From: an uncultured Pelagibacteraceae bacterium | GTDB lineage: Bacteria; Pseudomonadota; Alphaproteobacteria; Pelagibacterales; Pelagibacteraceae | DNA length: 64,000 bases | Assembly: GCA_902540595.1 (NCBI GenBank) | Contig: CACBNI010000006.1 | Location: 1 to 64,000, forward strand | Direction: 5' to 3' | In this document: piece after piece, positions 18,102 through 27,281 of the stretch | Position numbering within the stretch: position 1 is the first letter of the stretch | Layout of the letters: each line of letters begins with the position of its first letter | Translations under genes and position numbers: made by a program | Notes under the pieces: generated by a model | The model's input: only the letters and a program-made list of their open reading frames with translations | Told to the model about the DNA's origin: nothing | The model's database searches: none

Positions 18102-19972
18102 GTTCTTTTTTTTAATAAACTAATTAATCCACCCAAGCTTATGATCATTACCGATAACCATATCCACAACATGAAAGGCTTAACTTGGTATCTTACATTA
18201 AAATAATCTTGATTTTGAACTAAATTGATTACAATAAACTTATCCTTCATTAATGTTGTCTTAATATCTGCTTCGCTAGTAGTGATTTTGGGTTGATTGT
18301 ATATTCTTAGTTCAGGGGATAAATTATTATTAATTCCCTCAGAATTAGTAATACGAAAATTAGCAATAATAGAGTTATAATTTTTTTGCTTTTTTTGATT
18401 TATGCTCTCAAATACTATTTTTGTTTTTGAGCCATTATAAGTTTCGCCTACTTTTAGGTTAGTTATAATTTCACTTGAAAATAAATTGTTAAATAAAATA
18501 CTTAAAATCAATAAACTAAATCCAAAGTGAGCAATATTTTGGGCAAGATTTTTATACTTCTTATTAAAAAAATCTCTTAAAGTAATGAAGAATAAGTAAA
18601 GAGCCGCAGAAATTAAAATGGTATTAACAAGAACATTTGCATTAAAATTTTTTACGATAAAAAACGAAATTAAAACTGAAATGACTAATAGTGAAAATAG
18701 ATAGATTTTATCTTTTAAATCTGACTTTATCCATTTTAACTTAGGGCCAATTGCCATCATCAATAAAAAAGGAATTAAAAATGGGATTATCAGTTTGTGA
18801 TAAAATGGTGGTCCTACAGAAATTTTTTGGGAAGATATAACATCCAAAAATATAGGATAAACGGTACCAATCAATACTACTGATAAAAAATACATCATAA
18901 ACCAATTGTTTATTAAAATTGAGGTTTCCTTACTTAACCAAAAAAAATTAGCTTGATTGTTTTGACTAGGTTTGTGAAAGACGGAAAAAATAAATAAGGA
19001 TAAAAAAATCAAAGTAAATAAAAATATTAAAATAAATAAACCTCTCTCTGGATCATTGGCAAATGTGTGAACAGAATTTAGAATTCCAGATCTTACTAAA
19101 AAGGTTCCACACATACTTAAAGTGAAAGTAGCAATTGACAATATGATCACCCATGAGGTTAAAGTCTCTTTTCTCTCAAGTACTAAAATACAGTGTAAAA
19201 GGGTTGTCAGAGCAAGCCACGGCATTAATGAAACATTTTCTACAGGATCCCAAAACCAAAATCCGCCCCAACCTAATTCGTAATAAGCCCAAATCGAACC
19301 TAGCAAAATACCTAAAGTTAAAAAAATCCAAGAAATTAAAACCCATTTTTTAATATGAATCGCCCAGTTGGTTGAAACCATTTTTAAAGTAGTTGCGGCT
19401 AAAGCGGAGGAAAAAATAATAGAAGAACCAACATAGCCCAAATACAAAATTGGAGGATGTATAGCTAATGCAGGATCTTGTAAAATTGGATTTAATCCTA
19501 AACCCTCATTTGGAACTGGAAATAGATAATTAAATGGATTTGATGTTAAAATTAGAAACAAAAAAAAGCCAATAATAATTACTTGCTGAAAAACTAAGGT
19601 AAGAATTTTATATTTAATTGGTTGGTTTTTTGTTCTTAACAAAAATATGAAAATGAATAAGGTTAATACTAATAGCCATAACAACAAACTCCCCTCATGA
19701 TTTCCCCAGGTACCACTTATTTTATAAAAAAGAGGTTTAGTTGTATGTGAATTATTAAACACTGTTTCATTACTGAAATCAGAAATAATGAATGAAATAA
19801 CTAAAGCAAAAAAACTTACAACAACAAAAAATAATTGTAAAAATGAAAAAGATAGAATTTTATTATCTAATTGATTAAAATTTCTAAAATTTTGAATTGA
19901 AAAATAAACTAAGATCAGACCTATACACAAACCTAAGATTAGTGAGTAATGACCAACAACACTATAAATCAA
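18098..19972 (-). CDS. ccmF: Heme lyase subunit CcmF
   Basis: 624 aa, about 14 membrane helices. The WWD heme-handling domain is visible as GWGGFWFWDPVENVSLMPW. Conserved His-bearing segments include AIHPPILYLGYVG. It joins heme from CcmE to apocytochrome c together with CcmH. It follows ccmE by 1 nt. Confidence 0.95.
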   Translation of the reverse strand: MIYSVVGHYSLILGLCIGLILVYFSIQNFRNFNQLDNKILSFSFLQLFFVVVSFFALVISFIISDFSNETVFNNSHTTKPLFYKISGTWGNHEGSLLLWLLVLTLFIFIFLLRTKNQPIKYKILTLVFQQVIIIGFFLFLILTSNPFNYLFPVPNEGLGLNPILQDPALAIHPPILYLGYVGSSIIFSSALAATTLKMVSTNWAIHIKKWVLISWIFLTLGILLGSIWAYYELGWGGFWFWDPVENVSLMPWLALTTLLHCILVLERKETLTSWVIILSIATFTLSMCGTFLVRSGILNSVHTFANDPERGLFILIFLFTLIFLSLFIFSVFHKPSQNNQANFFWLSKETSILINNWFMMYFLSVVLIGTVYPIFLDVISSQKISVGPPFYHKLIIPFLIPFLLMMAIGPKLKWIKSDLKDKIYLFSLLVISVLISFFIVKNFNANVLVNTILISAALYLFFITLRDFFNKKYKNLAQNIAHFGFSLLILSILFNNLFSSEIITNLKVGETYNGSKTKIVFESINQKKQKNYNSIIANFRITNSEGINNNLSPELRIYNQPKITTSEADIKTTLMKDKFIVINLVQNQDYFNVRYQVKPFMLWIWLSVMIISLGGLISLLKKRT

Positions 19973-19973
19973 T

Positions 19974-20393
19974 TTATTTTTCCTCCAGAGCTTTTTTTAC
20001 TTCTGGTGGCATGTAATTCTCATCATGCTTAGCTAAAATTTTTGTGGCAGAAAAAAAATTTCTATCTTTCAAAAATCCCTCTGCAACTACTCCTTTTTCC
20101 TCAGCAAACAGGTTGGGGACAGCACCAGAGTAACTAACATTTATTTCATTTTTAAAATCTGTGATAATAAAATTAACTTCATCCGAGTTAACATTAATTG
20201 AATTTTTTTTAACCATACCTCCAACTCTAATTTTACTTTTGTCTAATTCTGTCAGTGTTTTAATCTCAGATGGTGATTGAAAGTAAACAACATTTTCCTC
20301 TAAGGATTTTAAAACTAAAAATACTGTTAAAATTAAAGTAATTAAAATTAATGATACAAACAAAAATCTTAATTTAACTTTACGACCATACAT
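19974..20393 (-). CDS. ccmE: Periplasmic heme chaperone CcmE
   Basis: 139 aa, single N-terminal membrane anchor, OB-fold beta-barrel ([30 protein letters not shown]), and the heme-linking His in [13 protein letters not shown]. Slightly shorter than E. coli CcmE, with the C-terminal tail trimmed. Lies between ccmD and ccmF. Confidence 0.95.
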   Translation of the reverse strand: MYGRKVKLRFLFVSLILITLILTVFLVLKSLEENVVYFQSPSEIKTLTELDKSKIRVGGMVKKNSINVNSDEVNFIITDFKNEINVSYSGAVPNLFAEEKGVVAEGFLKDRNFFSATKILAKHDENYMPPEVKKALEEK

Positions 20394-20403
20394 GGTTCAA
20401 AAG

Positions 20404-20628
20404 TTAGTTATTTGTGGCGTTAGCTAAAATTTCTTTGTTTATTCTTTGTAATTTTGCAGAATTAGCTTTGTCAGAGTTTAAAGATCCGAATTTAGCAACA
20501 AACTTATTTTGCTCTTTAGCAAATTGTAATTTTGTAATCACATACAAGCCAGAAAAACTTAAAAGAGTAAAACCAAAAGCAGACAACACATAAACCCCGT
20601 ATCCATTCATAAAAAGTAATTCGATCAT
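20404..20628 (-). CDS. ccmD: Heme exporter protein CcmD
   Basis: 74 aa with one membrane helix (about residues 10-30), then a charged tail. CcmD is poorly conserved, so the call rests on size, topology and its position between ccmC (4 nt overlap) and ccmE (10 nt gap). In the known system it stabilises the CcmC-heme-CcmE complex. Confidence 0.8.
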   Translation of the reverse strand: MIELLFMNGYGVYVLSAFGFTLLSFSGLYVITKLQFAKEQNKFVAKFGSLNSDKANSAKLQRINKEILANATNN

Positions 20629-21332
20629 AATCTATCTAAGCCTTTATTTTTAATTTTTATCAGTTCTGTATTATATTTCATTAAGAAAATTAACAACGAA
20701 AATAGAGCAAATGCCGCAGTCATTATTAACAAAGGGAAAAGCATTGATGAATGAATTGAACTTTTTGATAAAATATTAATTGAGGCAGGCTGATGAAGTG
20801 TATTCCACCACTCAACAGAGTATTTAGTGATTGGAACGTTAATTATACCAATGATTGTAATAAAAGCGGTAATTTTAAAAACCTTTTCCTCTTTTTCATA
20901 AATTCTCCATGCAATTAAATACAAAGCAAAAAACAATGCTAAAATTAACATTGAAGTAATTCGGGCATCCCAAGCCCACCAAGTTCCCCATGTAGGCTTG
21001 CCCCAAATAGAACCCGTAACTAATGCAATAATGTTAAATACAAATCCAGACGGAGCCAAACTTTTTGCAATTAAAAATAAATTTTTATTTTTAAAAATAA
21101 AACCACTAACTGACAGTAGGGTTATCGACGAAAAAATTCCAAGTGAGATCCATGCTGATGGAACATGCACATACATTATTCTTACTGCATCACTTTGTTT
21201 ATAATCTTCTGGAGACAAAATTAACGCCTCAGTTAAACCAACTGTTAGAACAACAACAAATAAAAACAAAACATACCCTGGAGCTTTAGATGTTATTTGA
21301 AATATTTTATTTGGTTCTAAGAGTTTGAACAT
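20625..21332 (-). CDS. ccmC: Heme exporter/transfer protein CcmC
   Basis: 235 aa, six membrane helices. The WWD motif appears as WGKPTWGTWWAWDARITS. Heme-ligand His residues are in MYVHVPSAW and in the WWNTLHQPAS loop. It loads heme onto CcmE. First gene of the ccmCDEFGH run. ccmA and ccmB are not in this window. Confidence 0.95.
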   Translation of the reverse strand: MFKLLEPNKIFQITSKAPGYVLFLFVVVLTVGLTEALILSPEDYKQSDAVRIMYVHVPSAWISLGIFSSITLLSVSGFIFKNKNLFLIAKSLAPSGFVFNIIALVTGSIWGKPTWGTWWAWDARITSMLILALFFALYLIAWRIYEKEEKVFKITAFITIIGIINVPITKYSVEWWNTLHQPASINILSKSSIHSSMLFPLLIMTAAFALFSLLIFLMKYNTELIKIKNKGLDRL

Positions 21333-21381
21333 ATTTGTTATTTAGGAATTAATTTTAGAATTTCTATTATGAAAAAGTTAT

Positions 21382-21444
21382 CTGATCAAGAATATAGAGG
21401 GGGAGACAAAAGGACTAAATATAACGTTTAACATCCTTGATCAG
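21382..21444. repeat. Long inverted repeat between hspQ and ccmC
   Basis: CTGATCAAG (21382-21390) and CTTGATCAG (21436-21444) are perfect 9-bp inverted copies with a 45-nt loop that itself holds smaller complementary segments (GGA..TAAA with TTTA..TCC). Each arm is followed by GAATATA or a near copy. The 180-bp gap has no convincing gene. This may be a processing structure, a small RNA or an operator; I cannot tell which. Confidence 0.35.
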
Positions 21445-21512
21445 AATATAAATGAGTATAGTTAATATTTATGGCCTTGTTTTGAGCAGAATGTGTTGGA
21501 ATGGTGATTTAC

Positions 21513-21833
21513 TTAGTTCGAAAGCTTAAAATAACTTGAGCCTTTTTTACCTGAAAAAATCTCCTCGATTAGAGGGTGTTTTATTGGCTCATCAGAATCG
21601 TCCATGAGCAAATTTTGCTCTGAAACGTATGCCTCATAAGTAATTTCATCATTTTCAGCAAGTAAGTGATAAAATGGCTGATCTTTTCTTGGTCTAACGT
21701 TCTTTGGAATTGATTGATACCATTCCTCGGAATTATTAAATTCAAAATCAACGTCATAAATGACACCTCTAAATTCAAAGTGTTTATGTTTTACAATGTC
21801 ACCGATTGAAAATTTAGCTTTCTGGATTGGCAT
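21513..21833 (-). CDS. hspQ: Heat shock protein HspQ (YccV-like hemimethylated-DNA-binding domain)
   Basis: 106 aa with the HspQ pattern: KFSIGDIVKHKHFEFRGVIYDVD at the start, then PFYHLLAENDEITYEAYVSEQNL, ending PIKHPLIEEIF. In E. coli HspQ modulates Lon and responds to heat. Upstream, a weak heat-shock-type match is visible on the minus strand (TTGATT or CATTGA near 21863-21870 and CCCATA at 21843-21848). Confidence 0.9.
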   Translation of the reverse strand: MPIQKAKFSIGDIVKHKHFEFRGVIYDVDFEFNNSEEWYQSIPKNVRPRKDQPFYHLLAENDEITYEAYVSEQNLLMDDSDEPIKHPLIEEIFSGKKGSSYFKLSN

Positions 21834-21920
21834 TGTGATTAGTATGGGTATTTAAATATAAAAATCAATGCAAAAAAGATTAATGTTTTGTGATGTGGCA
21901 AATATGTTAATATCTTTTTA

Positions 21921-22475
21921 GTGAATAAATCTTTTTTAAAATTTATTACCGATTTCGGGCCTTTAGCGATATTTTTTTTCTTTTATTATAATAATGATAA
22001 AAATTTATCAGTTGCAATTCCTCCACTCATAGTTGCAACTTTAATTGCTTTAGCAGTTGTGTGGTTCTTTGAAAAAAAAATACCTCCAATGCCTTTGGTA
22101 AGTGGAATATTAATAACTTTCTTTGGAGGATTAACTATTTATTTTAATGATCCTATTTTCATTTACGTTAAACCAACAATTATAAATATAATATTTGCTT
22201 TAGCTTTATTTTTTGGAAAATATTTTACAAAAGAACCCATTTTAAAAAAAATTATGGGAAAATCAATCCCATTAACTGACATGGGATGGGAGATACTAAA
22301 TAAAAGGTGGATGTTCTTCTTCCTTGGGCTCGCCGTACTTAATGAATTTGTCTGGAGAACACAAACTGAGGAATTCTGGGTCAATTTTAAAGTTTGGGGA
22401 ATGTTGCCAATAACAATAATCTTTACAGCATTTCAAATACCACTAATCAATAAACATAAAATTGATGCGCAGTAA
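21921..22475 (+). CDS. yciB: Inner membrane protein YciB (intracellular septation protein A family)
   Basis: 184 aa, five to six membrane helices. DFGPLAIFFFFYY at the start and KYFTKEPILKKIMG...LTDMGWEILNKRW...NEFVWR are family hallmarks. It acts in envelope synthesis and septation. The start is GTG at 21921; no in-frame ATG stands nearby. The stop overlaps the next gene. Confidence 0.92.
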   Translation: MNKSFLKFITDFGPLAIFFFFYYNNDKNLSVAIPPLIVATLIALAVVWFFEKKIPPMPLVSGILITFFGGLTIYFNDPIFIYVKPTIINIIFALALFFGKYFTKEPILKKIMGKSIPLTDMGWEILNKRWMFFFLGLAVLNEFVWRTQTEEFWVNFKVWGMLPITIIFTAFQIPLINKHKIDAQ

Positions 22476-22803
22476 TCTAAAATTAGTAATCAATAATCCA
22501 CAAAATAAAATAGAGAAAAAACAATTTTTTGAAAAAGATGAACTCAAAATTATTTTAGATCTATATGCAAAGATGGTTTCTGAAGGATCATGGAAGGACT
22601 ACGGACTAAATATTTCTAGCAAGCAAGTTAGTTTTAGTGTTTTTAAGAACGCTACAGAAAATGCCCTGTATAAAATTTGTAAAAATTTCAAACCCAAAAA
22701 CAAAAACCTTAAGTATCTGATTACTGATACAAATGGTAAAGTCTTAAAAAATTCTTTTGAACTTAAAATTTTATTAAAAAATACGAATTGGAAAAAACTC
22801 TGA
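22465..22803 (+). CDS. DUF2794 family protein
   Basis: 112 aa. The FEKDELKIILDLYAKMVSEG and SWKDYGLNISSKQVSFSVFK stretches match the alphaproteobacterial DUF2794 pattern (a Trp-[RK]-Asp-Tyr core). No function known. I take the ATG at 22465; a TTG one codon earlier is possible. It overlaps the yciB end by 11 nt, suggesting coupling. Confidence 0.8.
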   Translation: MRSNLKLVINNPQNKIEKKQFFEKDELKIILDLYAKMVSEGSWKDYGLNISSKQVSFSVFKNATENALYKICKNFKPKNKNLKYLITDTNGKVLKNSFELKILLKNTNWKKL

Positions 22804-22808
22804 AAAAA

Positions 22809-23570
22809 CTATCGTCTTTGACCAAAAAGTCTCAACAACATTATAAATAAATTTATAAAGTCTAAGTAAAGAGTTAATGCACCCATCACTGCTTTTTTGC
22901 CCATGATTTCGCCCGTGTCACTAGCGGCATACATATTTTTGATTTTTTGTGTATCGTAGGCAGTAAGACCAACAAAAATTAAAACTCCCAATATTGAAAT
23001 TACAAAATACATCATTGATGACTTCATAAATATATTGACTATAGAAGCTATAATTATTCCAATTAAACCCATCATTAAGAATGAACCTAATTTAGTTAAA
23101 TCTCTTTTGGTCGTATAACCATAAATACTCATCGCTCCAAAAGTTGCTGAGCAAATAAAGAAAACTCTTGTTACACTCATGCCTGTGTAAACTAATAAGA
23201 TTGAAGATAAAGATAAGCCCATCAATCCTGCAAAAACCCAAAAAGTTGTCTGAGCTTTTGATGCACTCATTTTATTAATTCCAAAACTCATATAAAAAAC
23301 AATTCCTAATGGCGCAAGCATCACAAGCCATTTTAAACCTGACATATAAATTGCATTACCCATTTGCGTTAGACCCACAATAGATCCAGTACCGTTAGTA
23401 ACGACTGACATTTTAAATGTTAACAACGCAACTATTCCAGTTAATAAAATTCCTGTTGCCATATAATTATAAACTTTTAGCATGTAGGCTCTTAAGCCTT
23501 CATCCATTACAACAGTTGATTGTTGAGCTGCCTTAGCTCTATTTAGTATTCCGTTTTTATCAAATTTCAT
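22809..23570 (-). CDS. Bax inhibitor-1/YccA family membrane protein
   Basis: 253 aa, seven membrane helices. It begins with a cytosolic segment ending in VMDEGLRAYMLKVYNYMATG and contains the C-terminal FVGLTAYDTQKIKNMY signature and LTLYLDFINLFIMLLRLFG. Members are calcium-leak or FtsH-associated membrane proteins; the exact role here is unknown. Convergent with the DUF2794 gene. Confidence 0.92.
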   Translation of the reverse strand: MKFDKNGILNRAKAAQQSTVVMDEGLRAYMLKVYNYMATGILLTGIVALLTFKMSVVTNGTGSIVGLTQMGNAIYMSGLKWLVMLAPLGIVFYMSFGINKMSASKAQTTFWVFAGLMGLSLSSILLVYTGMSVTRVFFICSATFGAMSIYGYTTKRDLTKLGSFLMMGLIGIIIASIVNIFMKSSMMYFVISILGVLIFVGLTAYDTQKIKNMYAASDTGEIMGKKAVMGALTLYLDFINLFIMLLRLFGQRR

Positions 23571-23648
23571 ATGAGCATTATATAATAGCCTTTTACTAAT
23601 TATTCAAGATACCTTAAAAGGTTAATAAAACATTAACATAATTTTCAG

Positions 23649-24683
23649 ATGAATTACAAAAATTTAGGTAACACGGACTTAAAAGTAAGCACAATTTGTC
23701 TCGGTACCATGACTTGGGGTGAACAAAATACCCAAAATGAAGCATTTGAACAAATGAATTTTGCTTTAGATCAGGGAGTAAATTTTTGGGACACTGCAGA
23801 ATTATACGCTGTTCCTCCACGAAAAGAAACTTACGGGGACACTGAAGAAATTATTGGAAACTGGTTTGAGAAAACCAAAAAAAGAGATGGGGTAATTCTT
23901 GCAACCAAAGTTGCTGGACCTGCTCGGGATTATTTGAGAAATGGAGAAAATAGTTTTGTTGGTACAAACTTAGAGACTGCATTAAATAATAGTCTCAAGA
24001 GACTTAAAACAGATTATGTAGATTTATATCAACTTCATTGGCCAGAAAGAAAAGTAAATAATTTTGGAAGATTAGGTTACGTCCACAAGGAAAACAATTG
24101 GAACCAATTTGAAGATGTATTGGGAGAATTAAATAAATACATAGATCAAGGTAAAATTAGGCATATTGGTTTATCAAACGAAACCCCTTGGGGAACAATG
24201 AGTTTTCTTAAACTTTCTAAGGACAAAAATTTACCAAGAATGATGTCAATCCAGAATCCATATAGTTTATTGAATCGATCCTATGAAGTTGGATTAGCAG
24301 AAGTATCAATAAGAGAGGAAATCGGATGCCTATCATATTCTCCACTTGCAAGTGGTTATCTAAGTGGAAAATACAGAAATAAAAAATTTCCAAAAGGATC
24401 TAGAATGGAAAGAGATTTTGATTTTTGGACAAGATACAGAAAGCCAAATACTGAAGAAGCAGTAGAGCTTTATTACAATATAAGCAAAAAACATAATCTT
24501 GATATGAGTCAAATGTCTATCAAATTTTGTGAAATACAGGACTTTATGACTAGTGTAATTATTGGAGCAACAACAATGGAGCAGTTGAAAACAAATATAG
24601 AAAGTGTAAATGTTAATCTATCAGATGATGTCATTAAAGAAATTAACCACGTTCAAAAAATTTACCCAAATCCATGTCCTTAA
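23649..24683 (+). CDS. Aldo/keto reductase, Tas-like
   Basis: 344 aa NADPH-dependent AKR TIM barrel. Catalytic Asp/Tyr lie in NFWDTAELYAVPP, Lys in ILATKVAGP, and His in YQLHWPER. The AELYAVPPRKETYG loop matches the Tas subgroup. Substrate unknown. Its 3' end overlaps the start of the IalB-like gene by 10 nt. Confidence 0.92.
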   Translation: MNYKNLGNTDLKVSTICLGTMTWGEQNTQNEAFEQMNFALDQGVNFWDTAELYAVPPRKETYGDTEEIIGNWFEKTKKRDGVILATKVAGPARDYLRNGENSFVGTNLETALNNSLKRLKTDYVDLYQLHWPERKVNNFGRLGYVHKENNWNQFEDVLGELNKYIDQGKIRHIGLSNETPWGTMSFLKLSKDKNLPRMMSIQNPYSLLNRSYEVGLAEVSIREEIGCLSYSPLASGYLSGKYRNKKFPKGSRMERDFDFWTRYRKPNTEEAVELYYNISKKHNLDMSQMSIKFCEIQDFMTSVIIGATTMEQLKTNIESVNVNLSDDVIKEINHVQKIYPNPCP

Positions 24684-25186
24684 TTAAAAAAATTATAACA
24701 TTTTTTACTATTTTGTTTTTAGCAAGCTTTGGTCAACTTCAGGCGCAAGAAGTAAAAAAAATAGGCAAGTACAAAGATTGGGAAGCAATGGTAGTTTCTG
24801 AAGCAAGTGGAAAAGTTTGTTTTGCGCAATCCTCACCTATCTTGCAAGCACCAAAATCAAACAAGAGAGATGCAAAATTATTTGTAGCCTTTAGACCAAA
24901 CGAAAGTATTACTAATGAAGTAAGTGTTACCCCAGGCTATGAATTTAACAAAAGCAACTCTGTTACTGCAGCTTCAGGTAAAAATAAGTTTAAATTTGAT
25001 ATTAAAGAACAAGGCTTTGCTTGGATTGCCGATAATAAAATTGAATTAAAAATGATTAAGCAAATGAGAAAAGGATCTAGATTAATGGTCACTGGATATA
25101 ATCAAAAAGGCTCTCAAACAATTGATCATTATTCATTACTAGGATTTACAAAGGCTTATAACGCATCTCGAAAAGCTTGCAGTTAA
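24674..25186 (+). CDS. Invasion-associated locus B (IalB) family periplasmic protein
   Basis: 170 aa with signal peptide ending near QLQAQE. The mature part follows the IalB pattern: YKDWEAMV, CFAQSSP, then a beta-rich domain ending in SRKACS, with two Cys likely bonded. Despite the name, free-living alphaproteobacteria carry it widely with no known role. Overlaps the aldo/keto reductase gene. Confidence 0.85.
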   Translation: MSLIKKIITFFTILFLASFGQLQAQEVKKIGKYKDWEAMVVSEASGKVCFAQSSPILQAPKSNKRDAKLFVAFRPNESITNEVSVTPGYEFNKSNSVTAASGKNKFKFDIKEQGFAWIADNKIELKMIKQMRKGSRLMVTGYNQKGSQTIDHYSLLGFTKAYNASRKACS

Positions 25187-25190
25187 TTTA

Positions 25191-26378
25191 ATGAAATCAA
25201 AAAAAAAAATTGTCCTCGCATACTCTGGAGGGCTTGATACCTCTATTATTTTAAAGTGGCTCCAAGAAAATTATGATGCAGAAGTAATTTGTTACACTGC
25301 AGATGTAGGGCAAGAGATTAATAGAAAAAAAATAATCTCTAATGCAAAGAAATTTGGTGTAACAAAAATAATTATTAAAGACTTAAAAGATGTCTTTGTA
25401 AAAGATTATGTTTATCCAATGATCAGAGGTCATGCTATTTATGAAGGTATCTACTTGTTAGGTACGTCTATCGCAAGACCACTTATAGCTAAAGATCAAA
25501 TCAGAGTTGCTAAGAAATTTAAAGCATACGCAGTCTCTCATGGAGCAACTGGTAAAGGAAACGACCAAGTAAGATTTGAACTAGGATATCATTACTTTGG
25601 ACCAAAAATAAAAATCATAGCACCGTGGAGAATATGGAATTTAAAATCTAGAACTGATCTAATTAATTATGCAAAAAAACACAACATAGCTATTCCAAAG
25701 GATAAAAAAGGTGCTCCACCTTTTTCAGTTGATGATAATTTATTTCACACCTCTACTGAAGGTAAGCTTTTAGAAAATCCAAAAAACTCTGCTCCAGAAT
25801 TTATTTTTCAAAGATCAGTTTCACCTGAAAAGGCACCAAATAAAGCTTCTTTTGTTACTATCAATTTTAAAAACGGAGATCCATTTGCTGTTAATGGAAA
25901 AAAACTTTCTCCAGCAAAATTATTAGAAAAATTAAACAAACTCGCAGGTAAAAATGGAATTGGGAGAGTTGATTTAGTGGAAAATAGATTCATTGGTATA
26001 AAGTCGCGAGGGGTTTATGAAACTCCTGGAGGTACTCTATTGCTTCATGCACATAGAGCCATAGAGTCTGTAACCTTAGATAAAGACACCATGCATAAAA
26101 AAGATCAAATCATGCCTAGATATGCCGAACTTATTTATAATGGTTACTGGTTTTCTAAAGAAAGATTTAAACTACAAAAAATTGTAGATCTAAAAAAAAA
26201 TAAGGTAAACGGTTCTGTGAAACTAAAACTTTATAAAGGAAATGTTACAATTAATTCTAGACAAACTAAGAGCACAGCTTACTCAATGAAAAAAGTTTCG
26301 TTCGAGGAAAATAAAACGTTTAATAAGTCAAATGTTGAAAAATTTATTAATTATCACAAGAAAAAACTGCGTTCTTAA
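25191..26378 (+). CDS. argG: Argininosuccinate synthase
   Basis: 395 aa. PP-loop AYSGGLDTS (about 9-17), YTADVGQE, SHGATGKGNDQVRFE, and the KSRGVYETPGGTLL stretch are all diagnostic. It joins citrulline and aspartate with ATP in arginine synthesis. The start lies 4 nt after the IalB-like gene. Confidence 0.97.
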   Translation: MKSKKKIVLAYSGGLDTSIILKWLQENYDAEVICYTADVGQEINRKKIISNAKKFGVTKIIIKDLKDVFVKDYVYPMIRGHAIYEGIYLLGTSIARPLIAKDQIRVAKKFKAYAVSHGATGKGNDQVRFELGYHYFGPKIKIIAPWRIWNLKSRTDLINYAKKHNIAIPKDKKGAPPFSVDDNLFHTSTEGKLLENPKNSAPEFIFQRSVSPEKAPNKASFVTINFKNGDPFAVNGKKLSPAKLLEKLNKLAGKNGIGRVDLVENRFIGIKSRGVYETPGGTLLLHAHRAIESVTLDKDTMHKKDQIMPRYAELIYNGYWFSKERFKLQKIVDLKKNKVNGSVKLKLYKGNVTINSRQTKSTAYSMKKVSFEENKTFNKSNVEKFINYHKKKLRS

Positions 26379-26435
26379 TTAATCTTAGGTCAATTTATCG
26401 TTTGTCAAATTAGTTTAAAGCTATATCTTAAAATT

Positions 26436-26894
26436 ATGGAATCATTAAAAAATTGGATGAGAGATACTGCTAATATTTTATTTGATGACAGCAAAAATGA
26501 TCTTCGTGCCCTTCCTAAAACAGTTAGATTACAAATTCTTTTGGTCCTAAGTTTTATTTGGACTACTGTTTTTAGTTTGTATGTATTTTCATATACAACT
26601 TTTGCATTTGGCTGGGCTGGACTTTTTTTAGCTCACATTGGTTTAATATTTGCTGTATATATGACATTCAAACAATTCCACAGGGCAGAGGAAAGATCTG
26701 CTAGTGTTTTTCGAACAAAAAATTTTGATCCATTTAAAATAATGGTCATTGTTTTTGTAATTGTATTTATTTTTGTTTTTTCAAAAGGAATTGAGGTTTT
26801 AACAAGTCCAAACCCAAATTCTTACTCTATTCCTTATGATGGGCCTTCAAAATCAGTGTTTGAAAAATGGCTCCCATTTAGTAAAGATAAGTAA
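26436..26894 (+). CDS. Membrane protein of unknown function
   Basis: 152 aa with three hydrophobic segments (about 31-51, 56-77, 104-124) separated by a basic loop (KQFHRAEERSASVFRTKNFD). No recognised domain. Its stop overlaps the psiE start by 1 nt, so the two are probably co-translated and may function together. Confidence 0.7.
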   Translation: MESLKNWMRDTANILFDDSKNDLRALPKTVRLQILLVLSFIWTTVFSLYVFSYTTFAFGWAGLFLAHIGLIFAVYMTFKQFHRAEERSASVFRTKNFDPFKIMVIVFVIVFIFVFSKGIEVLTSPNPNSYSIPYDGPSKSVFEKWLPFSKDK

Positions 26895-27274
26895 TGGATA
26901 AGATAGCGAAAAACTTACAGTTAGGATTAATGTGCATTATTTTAATCAGCACTATTATTGCTGTTGGTATTGAAATTTCAAATATGTTTACAAATCAACT
27001 AGTTACATTAGCTGATTTGCTTTTAATGTTTCTATATTTAGAGGTACTAGCGATGGTGAGAGTTTTTTGGAATCAACAATCTATAAGTATTACCTTACCA
27101 CTTCTTATTGCAATAACAGCTCTTGCTAGGTTTATTATTCTACAAGGCAAAGAAATGGATCCTACCGCTCTTGTCTATGAGGCAGTGGCTATACTGTTAA
27201 TTGCTGGAGCAATTGTTGTTCTTAGATTAAGGCATAGTGACAAATTAGGTCTAAAGAAAAAAAAATCTAGGTAA
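26894..27274 (+). CDS. psiE: PsiE family membrane protein
   Basis: 126 aa, four membrane helices. The LADLLLMFLYLEVLAMVRVFW segment (about 40-60) is the PsiE (phosphate-starvation-inducible E) core. Biochemical role unknown. It shares a base with the preceding membrane protein and sits 7 nt before the photolyase-like gene. Confidence 0.85.
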   Translation: MDKIAKNLQLGLMCIILISTIIAVGIEISNMFTNQLVTLADLLLMFLYLEVLAMVRVFWNQQSISITLPLLIAITALARFIILQGKEMDPTALVYEAVAILLIAGAIVVLRLRHSDKLGLKKKKSR

Positions 27275-27281
27275 TCTAAAT

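Noticed and set aside
21452..21529. A 25-codon plus-strand ORF between ccmC and hspQ containing a Trp, reminiscent of a leader peptide.
   Set aside because: It has no run of a regulatory codon, no downstream plus-strand biosynthetic gene, and overlaps the hspQ 3' end; chance is likelier.
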